64,000 nt of DNA from positions 1 to 64,000 of the forward strand of contig JBOEGX010000001.1 in NCBI GenBank assembly GCA_050633645.1, given 5' to 3'. A program made the translations under genes and the position numbers. This stretch comes from UBA1672 sp050633645 (GTDB lineage Bacteria > Pseudomonadota > Alphaproteobacteria > Micavibrionales > Micavibrionaceae). Shown piece by piece: positions 16,316 through 25,314 of this stretch; position 1 is the first letter of the stretch, and every line of letters begins with the position of its first letter. The notes under the pieces are model-generated. The model did no database searches. It was not told where the DNA came from and saw only the letters and a list, made by a program, of their open reading frames with translations.

Positions 16316-17263
16316 TTAATCGGTCTTCTTTATCTCATCGATGAAATAAAGGGGGCGTTTTTTTGTTTCGCCGAAGATACGGCCGATATATTCCCCAAGT
16401 ACGCCAATGCTTAGGAGCTGTATTCCGCTTAGGAACGTGAGCATGACCATTATAGATGCCCAGCCCTCTACTTCGGCGCCGAAGAATATTGTTCGTAGAA
16501 TGATAAAGCCGCCAAAAGCGAAGGAAAATAGGGATACAAATGTTCCGCATAACGTGGCGATACGCAGGGGGGTTGTGCTAAACCCTGTTATGCCTTCAAG
16601 GGCGAAGTGCCATAATTTATGATAGTTCCATTTGGTCGTTCCCGCAACGCGTGGTGCGCGGTTATATTGCAAAGCGACCTGATTAAAACCAATCCATGCG
16701 AAGAGTCCTTTCATAAACCGGTGTTTTTCACGTAGTTGTATGAGCGCATCAATGGAGCGTCTGTTCATGAGGCGGAAGTCGCCAGTATTTCGTGGTAATT
16801 GAACATTATGCGCTAGGAAGTTAATAACTTTATAAAATCCATTTGCGGTGAATTTTTTAAACCATGTTTCGCCTTCACGCATGATGCGTTGCCCATAGAC
16901 AACATCAGCGCCAGTTTCCTTCCATTTGTTGATTATATCGGGGATAAGAGCGGGCGGGTCTTGGAGGTCGGCATCAAGGATAATGAGTGCATCACCGCGC
17001 GTGATATCTATGCCGGCGGTCATTGCGGCCTCTTTACCGAAGTTACGGGAAAGCTTTACCACAACAATGCGTTTGTCTTTTTGTTGTAATGTATCAAGTA
17101 AAGCTTGTGTTTTATCGGTGCTGCCGTCATTGACGTATATTATTTCGAAGTTATAGGGGAGGGTGTCAATTATTTTTGTGACCTCAGAATGGCAAATGTT
17201 GATCACTTCTTCTTCGTTGTAACATGGGATTAGAATGGTGATGAGTTTTTTTCTTTTTGTCAT
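16316..17263 (-). CDS. GT2 polyprenyl-phosphate glycosyltransferase (GtrB/DPM1-like)
   Basis: This 315-residue enzyme should load a sugar from a nucleotide sugar onto undecaprenyl phosphate at the inner membrane face. It has IPCYNEEEVI at the N-terminus, DGSTDKT, the metal-binding ILDADLQDPP, a membrane-proximal MKGLFAWIGF, and two C-terminal membrane helices (about 230-290), the GtrB architecture. AGGGGC precedes the ATG. It sits 18 bases downstream of a GT-C-like gene on the same strand, with a GtrA flippase gene nearby, so a Gtr-type glycan-modification role is likely. Confidence 0.9.
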   Translation of the reverse strand: MTKRKKLITILIPCYNEEEVINICHSEVTKIIDTLPYNFEIIYVNDGSTDKTQALLDTLQQKDKRIVVVKLSRNFGKEAAMTAGIDITRGDALIILDADLQDPPALIPDIINKWKETGADVVYGQRIMREGETWFKKFTANGFYKVINFLAHNVQLPRNTGDFRLMNRRSIDALIQLREKHRFMKGLFAWIGFNQVALQYNRAPRVAGTTKWNYHKLWHFALEGITGFSTTPLRIATLCGTFVSLFSFAFGGFIILRTIFFGAEVEGWASIMVMLTFLSGIQLLSIGVLGEYIGRIFGETKKRPLYFIDEIKKTD

Positions 17264-17281
17264 TATTGCCCCTGAACACGT

Positions 17282-18904
17282 TTATAGACTGTGATCTTGT
17301 TTTAATACATATACATCATGCCATACAATATTATTTTCATCTGTATCATTTAAGGTGAGTGATTTGTTGAACTTAATAGTGTCTTCTTTTGTGTAGTTTT
17401 TCATTGCATTTGCAAAGTCATCATTGGCCATTAGGAATTCATAATATTTATGAGAAGGATCGTGTGTTTCTATATTGGTGGGGTAGAGCGGTATTGCAAT
17501 TACGCTTGGTTTATATGTGTGTATGTCTTGTGCCATTGTGTCGATTATGCGTTGCATATTGTTTTTAATCTCTTCGCTTTCGGCCTCATTTTTTGGATGT
17601 GATGACAGGATGGAGAGGGCATGGAGATTCCATATCTGACCATAGCGTGAGCCGCTTTGAACGCCAATAATATAAGGTAGGGGGGCGAGCATGGATTTCA
17701 TGTCATAGGTTGCGTAAACACGGTTCCACGCGTGTTCATCAATATAATCGATAAGGGGTTGTGCCTTATATTGCCCTGTTGTCATGACGGGGGTTTTGCC
17801 GCCACTTGTGTTAGCGTAGGTTAGTGTGGCAGTTAGGGCGAGCGTGATCCACAGGGTTATGTCTTTATCCTTCATGACAAGAAGAGCCATGGAATATATT
17901 GCCATGCACATTGCCGCAATGCCGAAACCAAGGAACGGAACGGTGTGATAGAAAAAACCTTTGTTTTGCAGAAGGTATGGTATGACGCAAAGGGTACTTA
18001 ATAATGCAAAGGCGGTGATTGTGGCGATTATCTGTGAGCGATCTTCGTTTCGAGTGATTGTTATTGTTATATAGCCAACAAGCACGGATATAATAGTGAT
18101 TGCAAATGATTTTAAATTCATGCCCATGGGGAACGGTTGATCGATACCATACAGGGATGACACTTCGGGGAGAATGGTTGATATAAAATCAGGGGTGAAC
18201 ATGTAAATAAATAGAATATAGGCGATTCCACACAGAATTAATCCGATCGTGTCGGTGGATATTATACTTGGTTTTATGGATTTTGTTTTTATAAGGCGGT
18301 GTAAAATAAATGTGGCGGGTATTATTGCGTAATGAGGTTTTAGGCAAAGGGCAATACCGCCCATGATTGTTGCTGGAACGGATATTGATTTATGAATTGT
18401 CGTTGTTTGTGCAGTTAATAAATATTGATAGAGGCAAAGTGGCGTTAAAAAAACGAAAATCAAATGATCTTTTAATCCAAAATTCATACCTGTGCCCCAT
18501 GTTTGCGCGGTAAGGATCGCACATATGACGGCCATAATTATTGGGGGGGGGAGCGGTGTTTTTTGTAGGAGCTTGAATAGGGTGATATTTGAAATCGCAA
18601 TATAAATGAAGAATGTTATGAGAATAGAAGGCTTTACGCTTAACCCTAGAAATGCATAAAGCGGATAGGCTGGCAGGTAAATCAAAAAGCTGAGCGGTGG
18701 GTTAGTCTCGTAAAAATCTTGTGTGTATGTTCCACCATTTAGAAAGCGCTCTAAACATTGTAAGAGCCAAGCGATGTCAATATCCAGATGAATATTGAGA
18801 TAGAGAGTTGACCAGAAGCCTATAAATGCCATAAGAAAGGCAAGTGTTAAAATTGGATCAAGTAAATAACCAGATTCGAGTTTTTTTAGAAATGCTTTGT
18901 TCAA
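17282..18904 (-). CDS. GT-C-like polytopic membrane protein, paralogue A
   Basis: A 540-residue protein with about ten to twelve predicted membrane helices. It resembles GT-C (PMT/GtrC-like) glycosyltransferases in shape: an early acidic loop (IDIAW), then ERFLNG and FYETNPPLSFLIY, a cytoplasmic KDHLI, LKPHYAIIP, LQNKGFFYH and a soluble C-terminal domain with SGSRYG. Two other proteins in the window (19308-20960 and 27664-29178) share these marks. The start is TTG with GGAG eight bases upstream. Donor and acceptor are unknown. Its place beside GT2 and GtrA genes fits a GtrC-like role. Confidence 0.75.
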   Translation of the reverse strand: MNKAFLKKLESGYLLDPILTLAFLMAFIGFWSTLYLNIHLDIDIAWLLQCLERFLNGGTYTQDFYETNPPLSFLIYLPAYPLYAFLGLSVKPSILITFFIYIAISNITLFKLLQKTPLPPPIIMAVICAILTAQTWGTGMNFGLKDHLIFVFLTPLCLYQYLLTAQTTTIHKSISVPATIMGGIALCLKPHYAIIPATFILHRLIKTKSIKPSIISTDTIGLILCGIAYILFIYMFTPDFISTILPEVSSLYGIDQPFPMGMNLKSFAITIISVLVGYITITITRNEDRSQIIATITAFALLSTLCVIPYLLQNKGFFYHTVPFLGFGIAAMCMAIYSMALLVMKDKDITLWITLALTATLTYANTSGGKTPVMTTGQYKAQPLIDYIDEHAWNRVYATYDMKSMLAPLPYIIGVQSGSRYGQIWNLHALSILSSHPKNEAESEEIKNNMQRIIDTMAQDIHTYKPSVIAIPLYPTNIETHDPSHKYYEFLMANDDFANAMKNYTKEDTIKFNKSLTLNDTDENNIVWHDVYVLKQDHSL

Positions 18905-18945
18905 CGATTGCTCCGCTTTGTAGGCTGGTCGAGATTTAGAAACTT

Positions 18946-19353
18946 ATGATAGATATATTTAAAAGTCATTATAAAAATTTAAGCAAGTTTACCGTGGTTG
19001 GCGCGGTAAATACAGTTATCGATTTTTCCGTGTTTTATTTTTTGTACAATATTTTTGGTGTGTATTATGTATTGGCTCATATTGGTGCGTTTTTTGTGGC
19101 GTTAATTAATAGCTTTTATTTTAATGCGATATGGACGTTTAAGAATCTTAAAAAAGATGAGTTGTTTAAGCAGGTTTTTGTTTTTCTGATTATTGGATTG
19201 ATTGGTTTGGGGTTGTCTTCTCTAACGATATATACATTAGGGGAGTGGTTTTTTAATAATATGTATGCGGCAAAGATTTTTGCGATGTTTGTATCGTTTG
19301 TTTGGAATTATATCGGGTCGTGGGTGTTTGTGTTTAAACCTAAATCTGATTGA
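18946..19353 (+). CDS. GtrA-family flippase-like membrane protein
   Basis: A 135-residue protein with four membrane helices typical of the GtrA family, which is thought to flip lipid-linked sugars across the inner membrane. Supporting stretches are KFTVVGAVNTVIDF at the N-terminus, NFYFNAIWTFKN-like NSFYFNAIWTFKN, and the C-terminal FVWNYIGSWVFVF. It runs opposite to the flanking GT-C-like genes and its last 46 bases overlap the end of paralogue B. The GT2 gene at 16316 is the likely partner. Confidence 0.88.
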   Translation: MIDIFKSHYKNLSKFTVVGAVNTVIDFSVFYFLYNIFGVYYVLAHIGAFFVALINSFYFNAIWTFKNLKKDELFKQVFVFLIIGLIGLGLSSLTIYTLGEWFFNNMYAAKIFAMFVSFVWNYIGSWVFVFKPKSD

Positions 19354-20960
19354 TTGCCGTTATTGCGCCTGTAAATTGTGTATGTGTAGTATTTTGGGGT
19401 TTCACCAAGCATTGTTCCTTTAAAGTAATCAGCATAATTTAGTGTGAACTCACCGTCTTGTGTGTATTTTTTTTCAATTATATTTTTTACATTATCGTTG
19501 GTTTCAAAAAATTCCAGAAAATAGAAATTACCGTTATCGCCGAGTGGGAGATCCTTTGCGATAAGCATTATTTCAGGTTTGTAATATTCTAAATCCTGCG
19601 CGAAAAAAGCCGTGTATTTATTTTGCAGGCGCAGTGCCTCTTGTCGTATTTCTTGGTTGTTATTTTTTAAGTCTGCAAATATTTTAGGGATAAACCAGAA
19701 TGTTGGAAAACGGCTGGCGTGGGTTATGCCTGTATATGCGTTAATGGGATTAAATATTTCAATATCACCATGGAATACAAAATATGTGCATGGGTAAGAA
19801 CAGTTTTCATTTAGAAACTTTGTGACGGATAATTCAGGGACATCTTTATGGTTAAGGATTTTTGATGTTTGGGGTGTGAATGCAAGTGTGAAGGCACATA
19901 CGCATATAAGCGCGAGAGAAGGATAGGCAAACCGAAGAATAGTTTTTTGAGGGAGCTTTTCCAATCGAAAGGCGATGGATAGCCCGAGAGATATAATAAA
20001 GAAAGCATAGACGGGAATAAGGTGGTTATGAAAGCCTTTATATTGAACGATATAAGGGATCAGCCCTAATAACATGCCGGTTTGAAATAGGTTGAGCAGG
20101 CGTTTTTTTTGGCCATTGATATCTGTCATCACTAATTCTAGGAGAATGAGTGGAATGATGATGGAAAGGTGATCCTTTACGGTTGCAAGGACTTGCCAAT
20201 TGGGTGCGGGCGTGGCGTAAAGATTTATAACGTCGGGTAATATTATCAGGGCATAATCTTTGAAGAATATCCATATAACTCCAATGTATATGGTTGTTAG
20301 GCTGGCTAATATTATAAAATCAATGTCCTTTATAAGTGTTAGTGTTTTTTTCTGTTTAAACATTCTGATGATGAAGAGGACGCTGGGGATTATTCCGTAA
20401 TGTGGTTTTACAAGAATAAAAAGTGAGCCGAGTGTTAGTGTGGGTATAAGAATATGTTTAGGTATTTTTATTTTTTCTGTTATTGCGAATTGGCAAAGTA
20501 TAAAGGGGAGCAGCCAAATAGCAATCATATGCTCACGTTCCGAAATATGGATTCCTGTTGATATAGTCAGGGCGGTCAAGCCAAACATAATAATAAGAAG
20601 TTTTTCTGATGCGTTTAGAAAGCCGAAGCGCTTGATGATGGTGGCGCTTAGGGCTAGTGATGCCATGATCATTATACTTGTGCCGTAGAATGATGCTATG
20701 GGGAGGGGGAGTCCACTTATGTGACTTATAATTACATGGGGGATATATATTATTATGCTGAGTGGTGGGTTTGTTTCATATATGTGCTCAATTAATGACT
20801 GCCCTTGTAATAGGCGCTCTGCAGAAATTAAGAGCCAAGAGACGTTGCCGAATACGAAATACTGTCCCTGATATATGTACCAAGGAATAAGTATTGCGCA
20901 TATTGACGTTAAAATTAGGAGGGCAACGGCCAAGGCGTTGATTTTATTTTTTGAAAACAC
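19308..20960 (-). CDS. GT-C-like polytopic membrane protein, paralogue B
   Basis: A 550-residue membrane protein of the same family as the proteins at 17282-18904 and 27664-29178. Shared marks in order are WLLISAERLLQG, IYETNPPLSIIIY, SEREHMI, LVKPHYGIIP, VQYKGFHNH, HASRFPTFWF and FAQDLEYYKPEI. About ten to twelve helices precede a soluble C-terminal region. The start is GTG with GGGTG upstream. The 3' end overlaps the convergent gtrA gene by 46 bases. A glycosyltransferase role is inferred from topology and neighbours, not shown by a catalytic motif. Confidence 0.75.
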   Translation of the reverse strand: MFSKNKINALAVALLILTSICAILIPWYIYQGQYFVFGNVSWLLISAERLLQGQSLIEHIYETNPPLSIIIYIPHVIISHISGLPLPIASFYGTSIMIMASLALSATIIKRFGFLNASEKLLIIMFGLTALTISTGIHISEREHMIAIWLLPFILCQFAITEKIKIPKHILIPTLTLGSLFILVKPHYGIIPSVLFIIRMFKQKKTLTLIKDIDFIILASLTTIYIGVIWIFFKDYALIILPDVINLYATPAPNWQVLATVKDHLSIIIPLILLELVMTDINGQKKRLLNLFQTGMLLGLIPYIVQYKGFHNHLIPVYAFFIISLGLSIAFRLEKLPQKTILRFAYPSLALICVCAFTLAFTPQTSKILNHKDVPELSVTKFLNENCSYPCTYFVFHGDIEIFNPINAYTGITHASRFPTFWFIPKIFADLKNNNQEIRQEALRLQNKYTAFFAQDLEYYKPEIMLIAKDLPLGDNGNFYFLEFFETNDNVKNIIEKKYTQDGEFTLNYADYFKGTMLGETPKYYTYTIYRRNNGNQSDLGLNTNTHDPI

Positions 20961-21067
20961 TTGAGCACCCTATTTATTATTCTCGCCGTAAATATACATC
21001 CCAAGTCATCATATAATCAAAACAATATTTTTTTCTATTATAAAATGTGTTTTGGATTGGAATATAA

Positions 21068-21113
21068 AGAAGCACCATAGAGATTTTTCTGCATGGTGCT
21101 TCTGTTTTTTTTT
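21068..21113. terminator. terminator downstream of clpX
   Basis: AGAAGCACCAT (21068-21078) pairs exactly with ATGGTGCTTCT (21093-21103) around a 14-base loop. The plus strand then has a run of nine T; the minus strand, in the clpX direction, is followed by a weaker T-rich TTTATATT. It lies about 20 bases after the clpX stop. Confidence 0.7.
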
Positions 21114-21133
21114 GATTGAAAGATGAGCTTGTT

Positions 21134-22474
21134 TTAGCTCGCTTCTTTTTCTTCAGCTTCGTCGTTATTATCGACTCCAGCCTCTTTTAGAGTGCTTTTT
21201 TTATCTTCTTTTGTTCCTTTTTTCTTTTTACTTTTACTTTTTTTGTAAACAGGGGCTTTGTTTTCTTCGACTGTGTCTTTATCAACGATTACCTCTGTTA
21301 CATCATCCATGTCTGGGACTTCGTACATGGTATCAAGCAAGAGTTTTTCAATTATGGAGCGGAGACCACGTGCACCTGTTTTGCGTTCAACGGCTCTTTT
21401 TGCGATGGCGGTTAAGGCGTCATCGGTAAAGATGAGGTCTGTATCTTCCATTTCAAAAAGTTTTTGGTACTGTTTTACCAATGCATTTTTTGGTTCTGTT
21501 AGGATTTGTACAAGAGCGCTTTCATCGAGATCCTCTAGTGTTGCGATGACAGGTAGGCGTCCGATGAATTCAGGAATAAGGCCGTATCTGTGCAGATCTT
21601 CAGGTTGAAGTTCTTTGAATAATTGACCTGCTGTGCGTTCATCAGGGCCTTTGACTTCTGCGCCGAAGCCGATATTTGTGCCTTTGCCACGTTCGGCAAT
21701 GACCTTATCAAGGCCAGCAAATGCACCACCACAAATAAATAGGATGTTTGACGTATCAACTTGAAGGAATTCTTGTTGTGGGTGTTTGCGTCCGCCTTGT
21801 GGTGGAACAGCGGCAACCGTTCCTTCCATAAGTTTTAGGAGCGCTTGCTGCACACCTTCACCAGAAACATCACGTGTGATAGATGGGTTGTCAGATTTGC
21901 GAGAAATTTTGTCGATCTCATCAATATAGACGATCCCCTTTTGGGCGCGTTCTACGTTATAGTCAGATGCCTGAAGAAGTTTAAGAACAATGTTTTCAAC
22001 GTCTTCACCGACATAACCAGCTTCGGTTAGAGTTGTTGCATCGGCCATAGTGAATGGAACATCAAGAATACGAGCGAGAGTTTGCGCCAGAAGCGTTTTA
22101 CCGCATCCCGTTGGTCCAACAAGAAGGATGTTTGATTTTGAAAGTTCGACTTCGGAATTTCCGCTATCGGCGTGATCAAGACGTTTGTAGTGATTATGCA
22201 CGGCAACAGACATAACGCGTTTTGCCGATTCTTGTCCGATTACGTAATCATCAAGGACTTGTTTAATTTCACTTGGCGCAGGGACGCCTTCTTCTCCAGC
22301 GCGTACAAGCTGCGTTTTGTCTTCTTCACGAATAATATCCATACACAGTTCAACACATTCATTACAGATAAAGACGTTTGGCCCAGCGATCAGTTTGCGA
22401 ACCTCATGCTGGCTTTTTCCGCAGAAGGAGCAGTAAAGTGTGTTTTTGGAATCTGTTGAATCTGATTTACTCAT
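21134..22474 (-). CDS. clpX: ATP-dependent Clp protease ATP-binding subunit ClpX
   Basis: ClpX unfolds tagged substrates for ClpP. The 446-residue protein has the N-terminal four-cysteine zinc domain (YCSFCGK to FICNECVELC), Walker A GPTGCGKTLL near 117, the pore loop GYVGED, Walker B VYIDEIDKI, and the sensor/arginine-finger region GARGLRSIIEKLL. After the normal end it carries about 40 extra Lys/Glu-rich residues (KSKSKKKKGTKEDKKS onward), probably disordered. No clpP, tig or lon is adjacent, unlike the common alphaproteobacterial order. Confidence 0.97.
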   Translation of the reverse strand: MSKSDSTDSKNTLYCSFCGKSQHEVRKLIAGPNVFICNECVELCMDIIREEDKTQLVRAGEEGVPAPSEIKQVLDDYVIGQESAKRVMSVAVHNHYKRLDHADSGNSEVELSKSNILLVGPTGCGKTLLAQTLARILDVPFTMADATTLTEAGYVGEDVENIVLKLLQASDYNVERAQKGIVYIDEIDKISRKSDNPSITRDVSGEGVQQALLKLMEGTVAAVPPQGGRKHPQQEFLQVDTSNILFICGGAFAGLDKVIAERGKGTNIGFGAEVKGPDERTAGQLFKELQPEDLHRYGLIPEFIGRLPVIATLEDLDESALVQILTEPKNALVKQYQKLFEMEDTDLIFTDDALTAIAKRAVERKTGARGLRSIIEKLLLDTMYEVPDMDDVTEVIVDKDTVEENKAPVYKKSKSKKKKGTKEDKKSTLKEAGVDNNDEAEEKEAS

Positions 22475-22598
22475 GATGATAAGGCTTTCTATCCTTTTAT
22501 GAATCTTTGTATATTCAATTTGCCAACTGACGAGGTGTTGCGCAAGCCCCTATATGCAGGAATATTGATTTTTGCGTATAAATATTTTTATTTCACCC

Positions 22599-22627
22599 TT
22601 GATATAGGGTTTTAAGTGACCCATAAC
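22599..22627 (+). promoter_or_regulatory. candidate sufE promoter
   Basis: TTGATA (22599-22604) and CATAAC (22622-22627) are 17 bases apart and end 26 bases before the sufE ATG. Confidence 0.4.
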
Positions 22628-22653
22628 AGGGAAAATACGTAAAAAGGTTTTGT

Positions 22654-23049
22654 ATGTCTTTGGATAATATAGATGAGGTTGTTGAGAATTTCTCTCTTTT
22701 TGATGATTGGGAAGAGAGATATCGATATTTGATCGATTTGGGTAGAGCGTTGCCAAAGCTTGATGATTCTTTGAAGGTGGATACGCATTTGGTGCGCGGG
22801 TGTACGTCTCGGGTTTGGCTTATCCCTGAGATTCGAGGTGGTGTTTTATATTTCCAAGCTGATAGTGATGCCCATATTGTACGGGGTTTGGTGGCGTTGC
22901 TTATGGCGGCGTATAACGGTAAGTCATTGGACGTGGTGCGGGCGCTTGATATTAATGCGGCATTTGCCGAAATTGGTTTGGACACGCATTTAAGCGCCAA
23001 CCGCCGTAGTGGTTTTTTTGCGATGGTCGAAAAAATTAAGGCGCTTTAG
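22654..23049 (+). CDS. sufE: SufE-family cysteine desulfuration protein
   Basis: SufE accepts persulfide sulfur from the cysteine desulfurase SufS and passes it on for Fe-S cluster assembly. The 131-residue protein has the active cysteine at about residue 50 in LVRGCTSRVW, preceded by the family's DWEERYRYLIDLGRALP, and ends with the typical LSANRRSGFFAMVEKI. Length is typical. No other suf genes are adjacent. Its last 14 bases overlap the convergent secreted-protein gene. Confidence 0.93.
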   Translation: MSLDNIDEVVENFSLFDDWEERYRYLIDLGRALPKLDDSLKVDTHLVRGCTSRVWLIPEIRGGVLYFQADSDAHIVRGLVALLMAAYNGKSLDVVRALDINAAFAEIGLDTHLSANRRSGFFAMVEKIKAL

Positions 23050-23698
23050 GCTCTTCGGTTTCTTTTGGGGCTTCTTCGGTTGGGGTCTCGATTTCTTTGG
23101 TGTAGCCAATGCTGTGGAGGATGTCGGCGAAGAGTTTATCGGCTTCTACGCTTTGTGCGCCGCTCATTTCGGCCTCTACGCTCATGATTGAAGATTCGGA
23201 GATCCAGAGCTGCGATAGATAAATGGAATCATCTAAGCCCTTTTTCCCTTTTCCGATGAGACCTGTTTGGCGATAGCCTTTGGCTTCGCGGGTATTTATG
23301 TTGAATTGCTCAATAAGTTTTTCTTTGGTCATTTCACTGACCGTTGATTCCATGACTTCGGGGGTGAATTCGGCGTACATCTGCGGCGTTGCGGGATTGC
23401 AGATGATCTCAATATTAATGGATGAGGTCATATCAAAGACCTTGGTATAGGAAATAAGGTTATAGCAAGTTGAGGGATCACCTTCGACTTCGCAATAATT
23501 ATTGACGATGGGCTCTTCGGGGAAGTTGGCGGTGAACTCGCAATAATCGGGAGAGTATTTTGTTGTCTCTAATTTATGTGGTGTTTCCATGAGAATGGGC
23601 GCGGTGGCGCTCGGCGTTTGGGCTGGCGTGGCTTCTTGTGCCATGGCAGAAACGGGGAGGAGGAGTAAAAGAGTAGTAAATAGGGCGGCTCTAATCAT
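23036..23698 (-). CDS. secreted hypothetical protein, 220 aa
   Basis: It begins with a clear signal peptide (residues 1-20, cleavage after SAMA). The mature part contains four cysteines (CEF, NNYCEVEG, STCYNL and IICNP), which may form disulfides, and ends in a Glu/Pro-rich tail. I do not recognise the family. The start overlaps the end of hisS by eight bases, so the two are probably co-transcribed, and the 3' end overlaps sufE by 14 bases. Confidence 0.78.
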   Translation of the reverse strand: MIRAALFTTLLLLLPVSAMAQEATPAQTPSATAPILMETPHKLETTKYSPDYCEFTANFPEEPIVNNYCEVEGDPSTCYNLISYTKVFDMTSSINIEIICNPATPQMYAEFTPEVMESTVSEMTKEKLIEQFNINTREAKGYRQTGLIGKGKKGLDDSIYLSQLWISESSIMSVEAEMSGAQSVEADKLFADILHSIGYTKEIETPTEEAPKETEEPKAP

Positions 23699-25193
23699 TT
23701 TTTGTCCACTCCTTCATTGTGGTTGGGTTTTGTGTGCGCTCGACCATGTCTTTGATTTCATGGGTTTCGCGCTCTTCATTTGGCAAAAGCCAGATATAGC
23801 GTATCCCTTTTTTCTCGGCATAGGCAAGAGGGCGTTTGAGTTTGTTTTCCGCGCGGTGCCAAGTCTCGACGTTATGCCCGTTGGCGCGTAAAGACTGCGC
23901 GGTTTCGTTCATGGTTTTGAGTTCGTCTTCGCTCTCCGCGACCACCAAAAATGCGGCGGGGGATGTGCCGAGATTTGGTAGATTGCCTTTAAGGCGGATG
24001 CGTTCAAACAGGCGTGAAAAGCCGATGGATATACCAACGCCCGGCAAATGGCGGTTGATATAATTCCCCGCGAGGTCGTCATAGCGCCCACCGGAACAGA
24101 TTGAGCCGTATGATGGGTCATCAAGGAATACGGTTTCGTAGACAGTGCCAGTGTAATAATCAAGACCACGCACGATGGATAGGTCGGCGACAACCGCGCC
24201 TTCGGGCAGGTGGGATAGTTGATCCATGACGAAGGAGAGTTCTTTGATGCCTTCATTTAAGGTTTGGATTGCTTCGTTGCTTACGCTTCTCGCAATGACG
24301 TCATTGCGAGCGATGAAATCGTGAAGCAATCTGGAAAAATTATTTGACGTTGCTTTTATGCTTGCCAGTTCAATGAATGCGTCTGCAAAATTTTCATCTA
24401 GCGTGTCGAGCTTTAAGTTCAATTTTAGCCCTACATAAATTGTTTCAACGCCCTTTTTTTCAAGTTTATCAATAAGTCTTGTATATTCTGTAATACGGTT
24501 TTTATCTGTGACTCCGTACGCATTCAGCAAACCTATCAAAATCTTACGATTAGAGATCCGTATTTGGATATTCTCATTCTCCATCCCTGGCAAAGAACTC
24601 AAAATTTCCCAAACGATGGCGGGCATTTCGGCGTCGAAATGTTGGGGTAAGCTATCAACGTTTATCACGTCTATATCGCATTGATAGAATTCACGAAAGC
24701 GCCCAGCTTGGGGGCGTTCGCCGCGCCAGACGCGTTGCATTTGGTATCGTTTGAACGGGAAGACAAGTTCATTAAAATGTTGCGCCGTATATCTTGCGAG
24801 GGGGACGGTTTGGTCGAAGTGCAGTGCGAGGCGGGCTTCTTTTTCACTTGTTTCATAAAGTTTGTGATCGGGATAATTTGGATCATTTATTGGAATTAGA
24901 GTGTAATGTTTAGGTACATCATCGTCTTTGTGAACAATTTCATAATTTAATTCCTTATGCAGGCGTTCAATGACGTAGATTTCTTTATCTGCGTCGGCTT
25001 CACCATCGCCGCCTTTGGCATTAATCGCGTCCAGCTCTTCCACGCTTGGCGTTTCGATGTTGCAAAAGCCATAGCTTTCGAACACGCGGCGGATATGGTC
25101 GAACCATGCTTGCTCGGCGCGGCGGGTTTCGGGAAGCCATTCAGGGAAGCCACTGATGGGGCGGGGTTTGTATATTTTTTTCTTATCACTCAT
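23691..25193 (-). CDS. hisS: histidyl-tRNA synthetase with an in-frame palindromic insertion
   Basis: HisRS charges tRNA-His. The 500-residue class II enzyme shows FDQTVPLARY, motif 2 around MQRVWRGERPQAGRFREFYQ, the histidine-binding RGLDYYTGTVYE, GGRYDDLAGNY and the C-terminal anticodon-binding domain. A 65-bp imperfect palindrome at 24267-24331 is translated in frame as about 22 residues including IARNDVIARSVSNEAIQ, in the linker before RGLDYY. All catalytic motifs remain. No Shine-Dalgarno sequence is visible before the ATG, so a short or leaderless transcript is possible. The downstream secreted-protein gene overlaps the stop by eight bases. Confidence 0.95.
   Translation of the reverse strand: MSDKKKIYKPRPISGFPEWLPETRRAEQAWFDHIRRVFESYGFCNIETPSVEELDAINAKGGDGEADADKEIYVIERLHKELNYEIVHKDDDVPKHYTLIPINDPNYPDHKLYETSEKEARLALHFDQTVPLARYTAQHFNELVFPFKRYQMQRVWRGERPQAGRFREFYQCDIDVINVDSLPQHFDAEMPAIVWEILSSLPGMENENIQIRISNRKILIGLLNAYGVTDKNRITEYTRLIDKLEKKGVETIYVGLKLNLKLDTLDENFADAFIELASIKATSNNFSRLLHDFIARNDVIARSVSNEAIQTLNEGIKELSFVMDQLSHLPEGAVVADLSIVRGLDYYTGTVYETVFLDDPSYGSICSGGRYDDLAGNYINRHLPGVGISIGFSRLFERIRLKGNLPNLGTSPAAFLVVAESEDELKTMNETAQSLRANGHNVETWHRAENKLKRPLAYAEKKGIRYIWLLPNEERETHEIKDMVERTQNPTTMKEWTKND
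24267..24331. repeat. palindromic element inserted in hisS (RPE-like)
   Basis: The outer arms GATTGCTTC (24267-24275) and GAAGCAATC (24323-24331) and the inner arms CTCGCAATGAC and GTCATTGCGAG meet at the centre GACGTC (24297-24302). The middle portions of the arms differ (13 versus 12 bases). The core resembles widely dispersed bacterial palindromes that translate to NDVIARSVSNEAIQ-like peptides, and the in-frame coding insertion is like Rickettsia palindromic elements. No second copy was noticed in this window. Confidence 0.8.
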
Positions 25194-25314
25194 AGGGAAT
25201 TAGTTAATAGATGCCTTGGCGCAGTGCAAGAAGAATATTGTTTGATCCTGGGTTTTTATATTGATTTATAGGGGCGTTTGAATTTATGTTATGGAAAATA
25301 ATCGGGGTGATTTG

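Noticed and set aside
23036..23698. The Glu/Pro-rich tail of the secreted protein as an antisense-born extension like the His-rich tail at 54.5 kb.
   Set aside because: Only 14 bases overlap sufE, so nearly all of the tail is outside the overlap.
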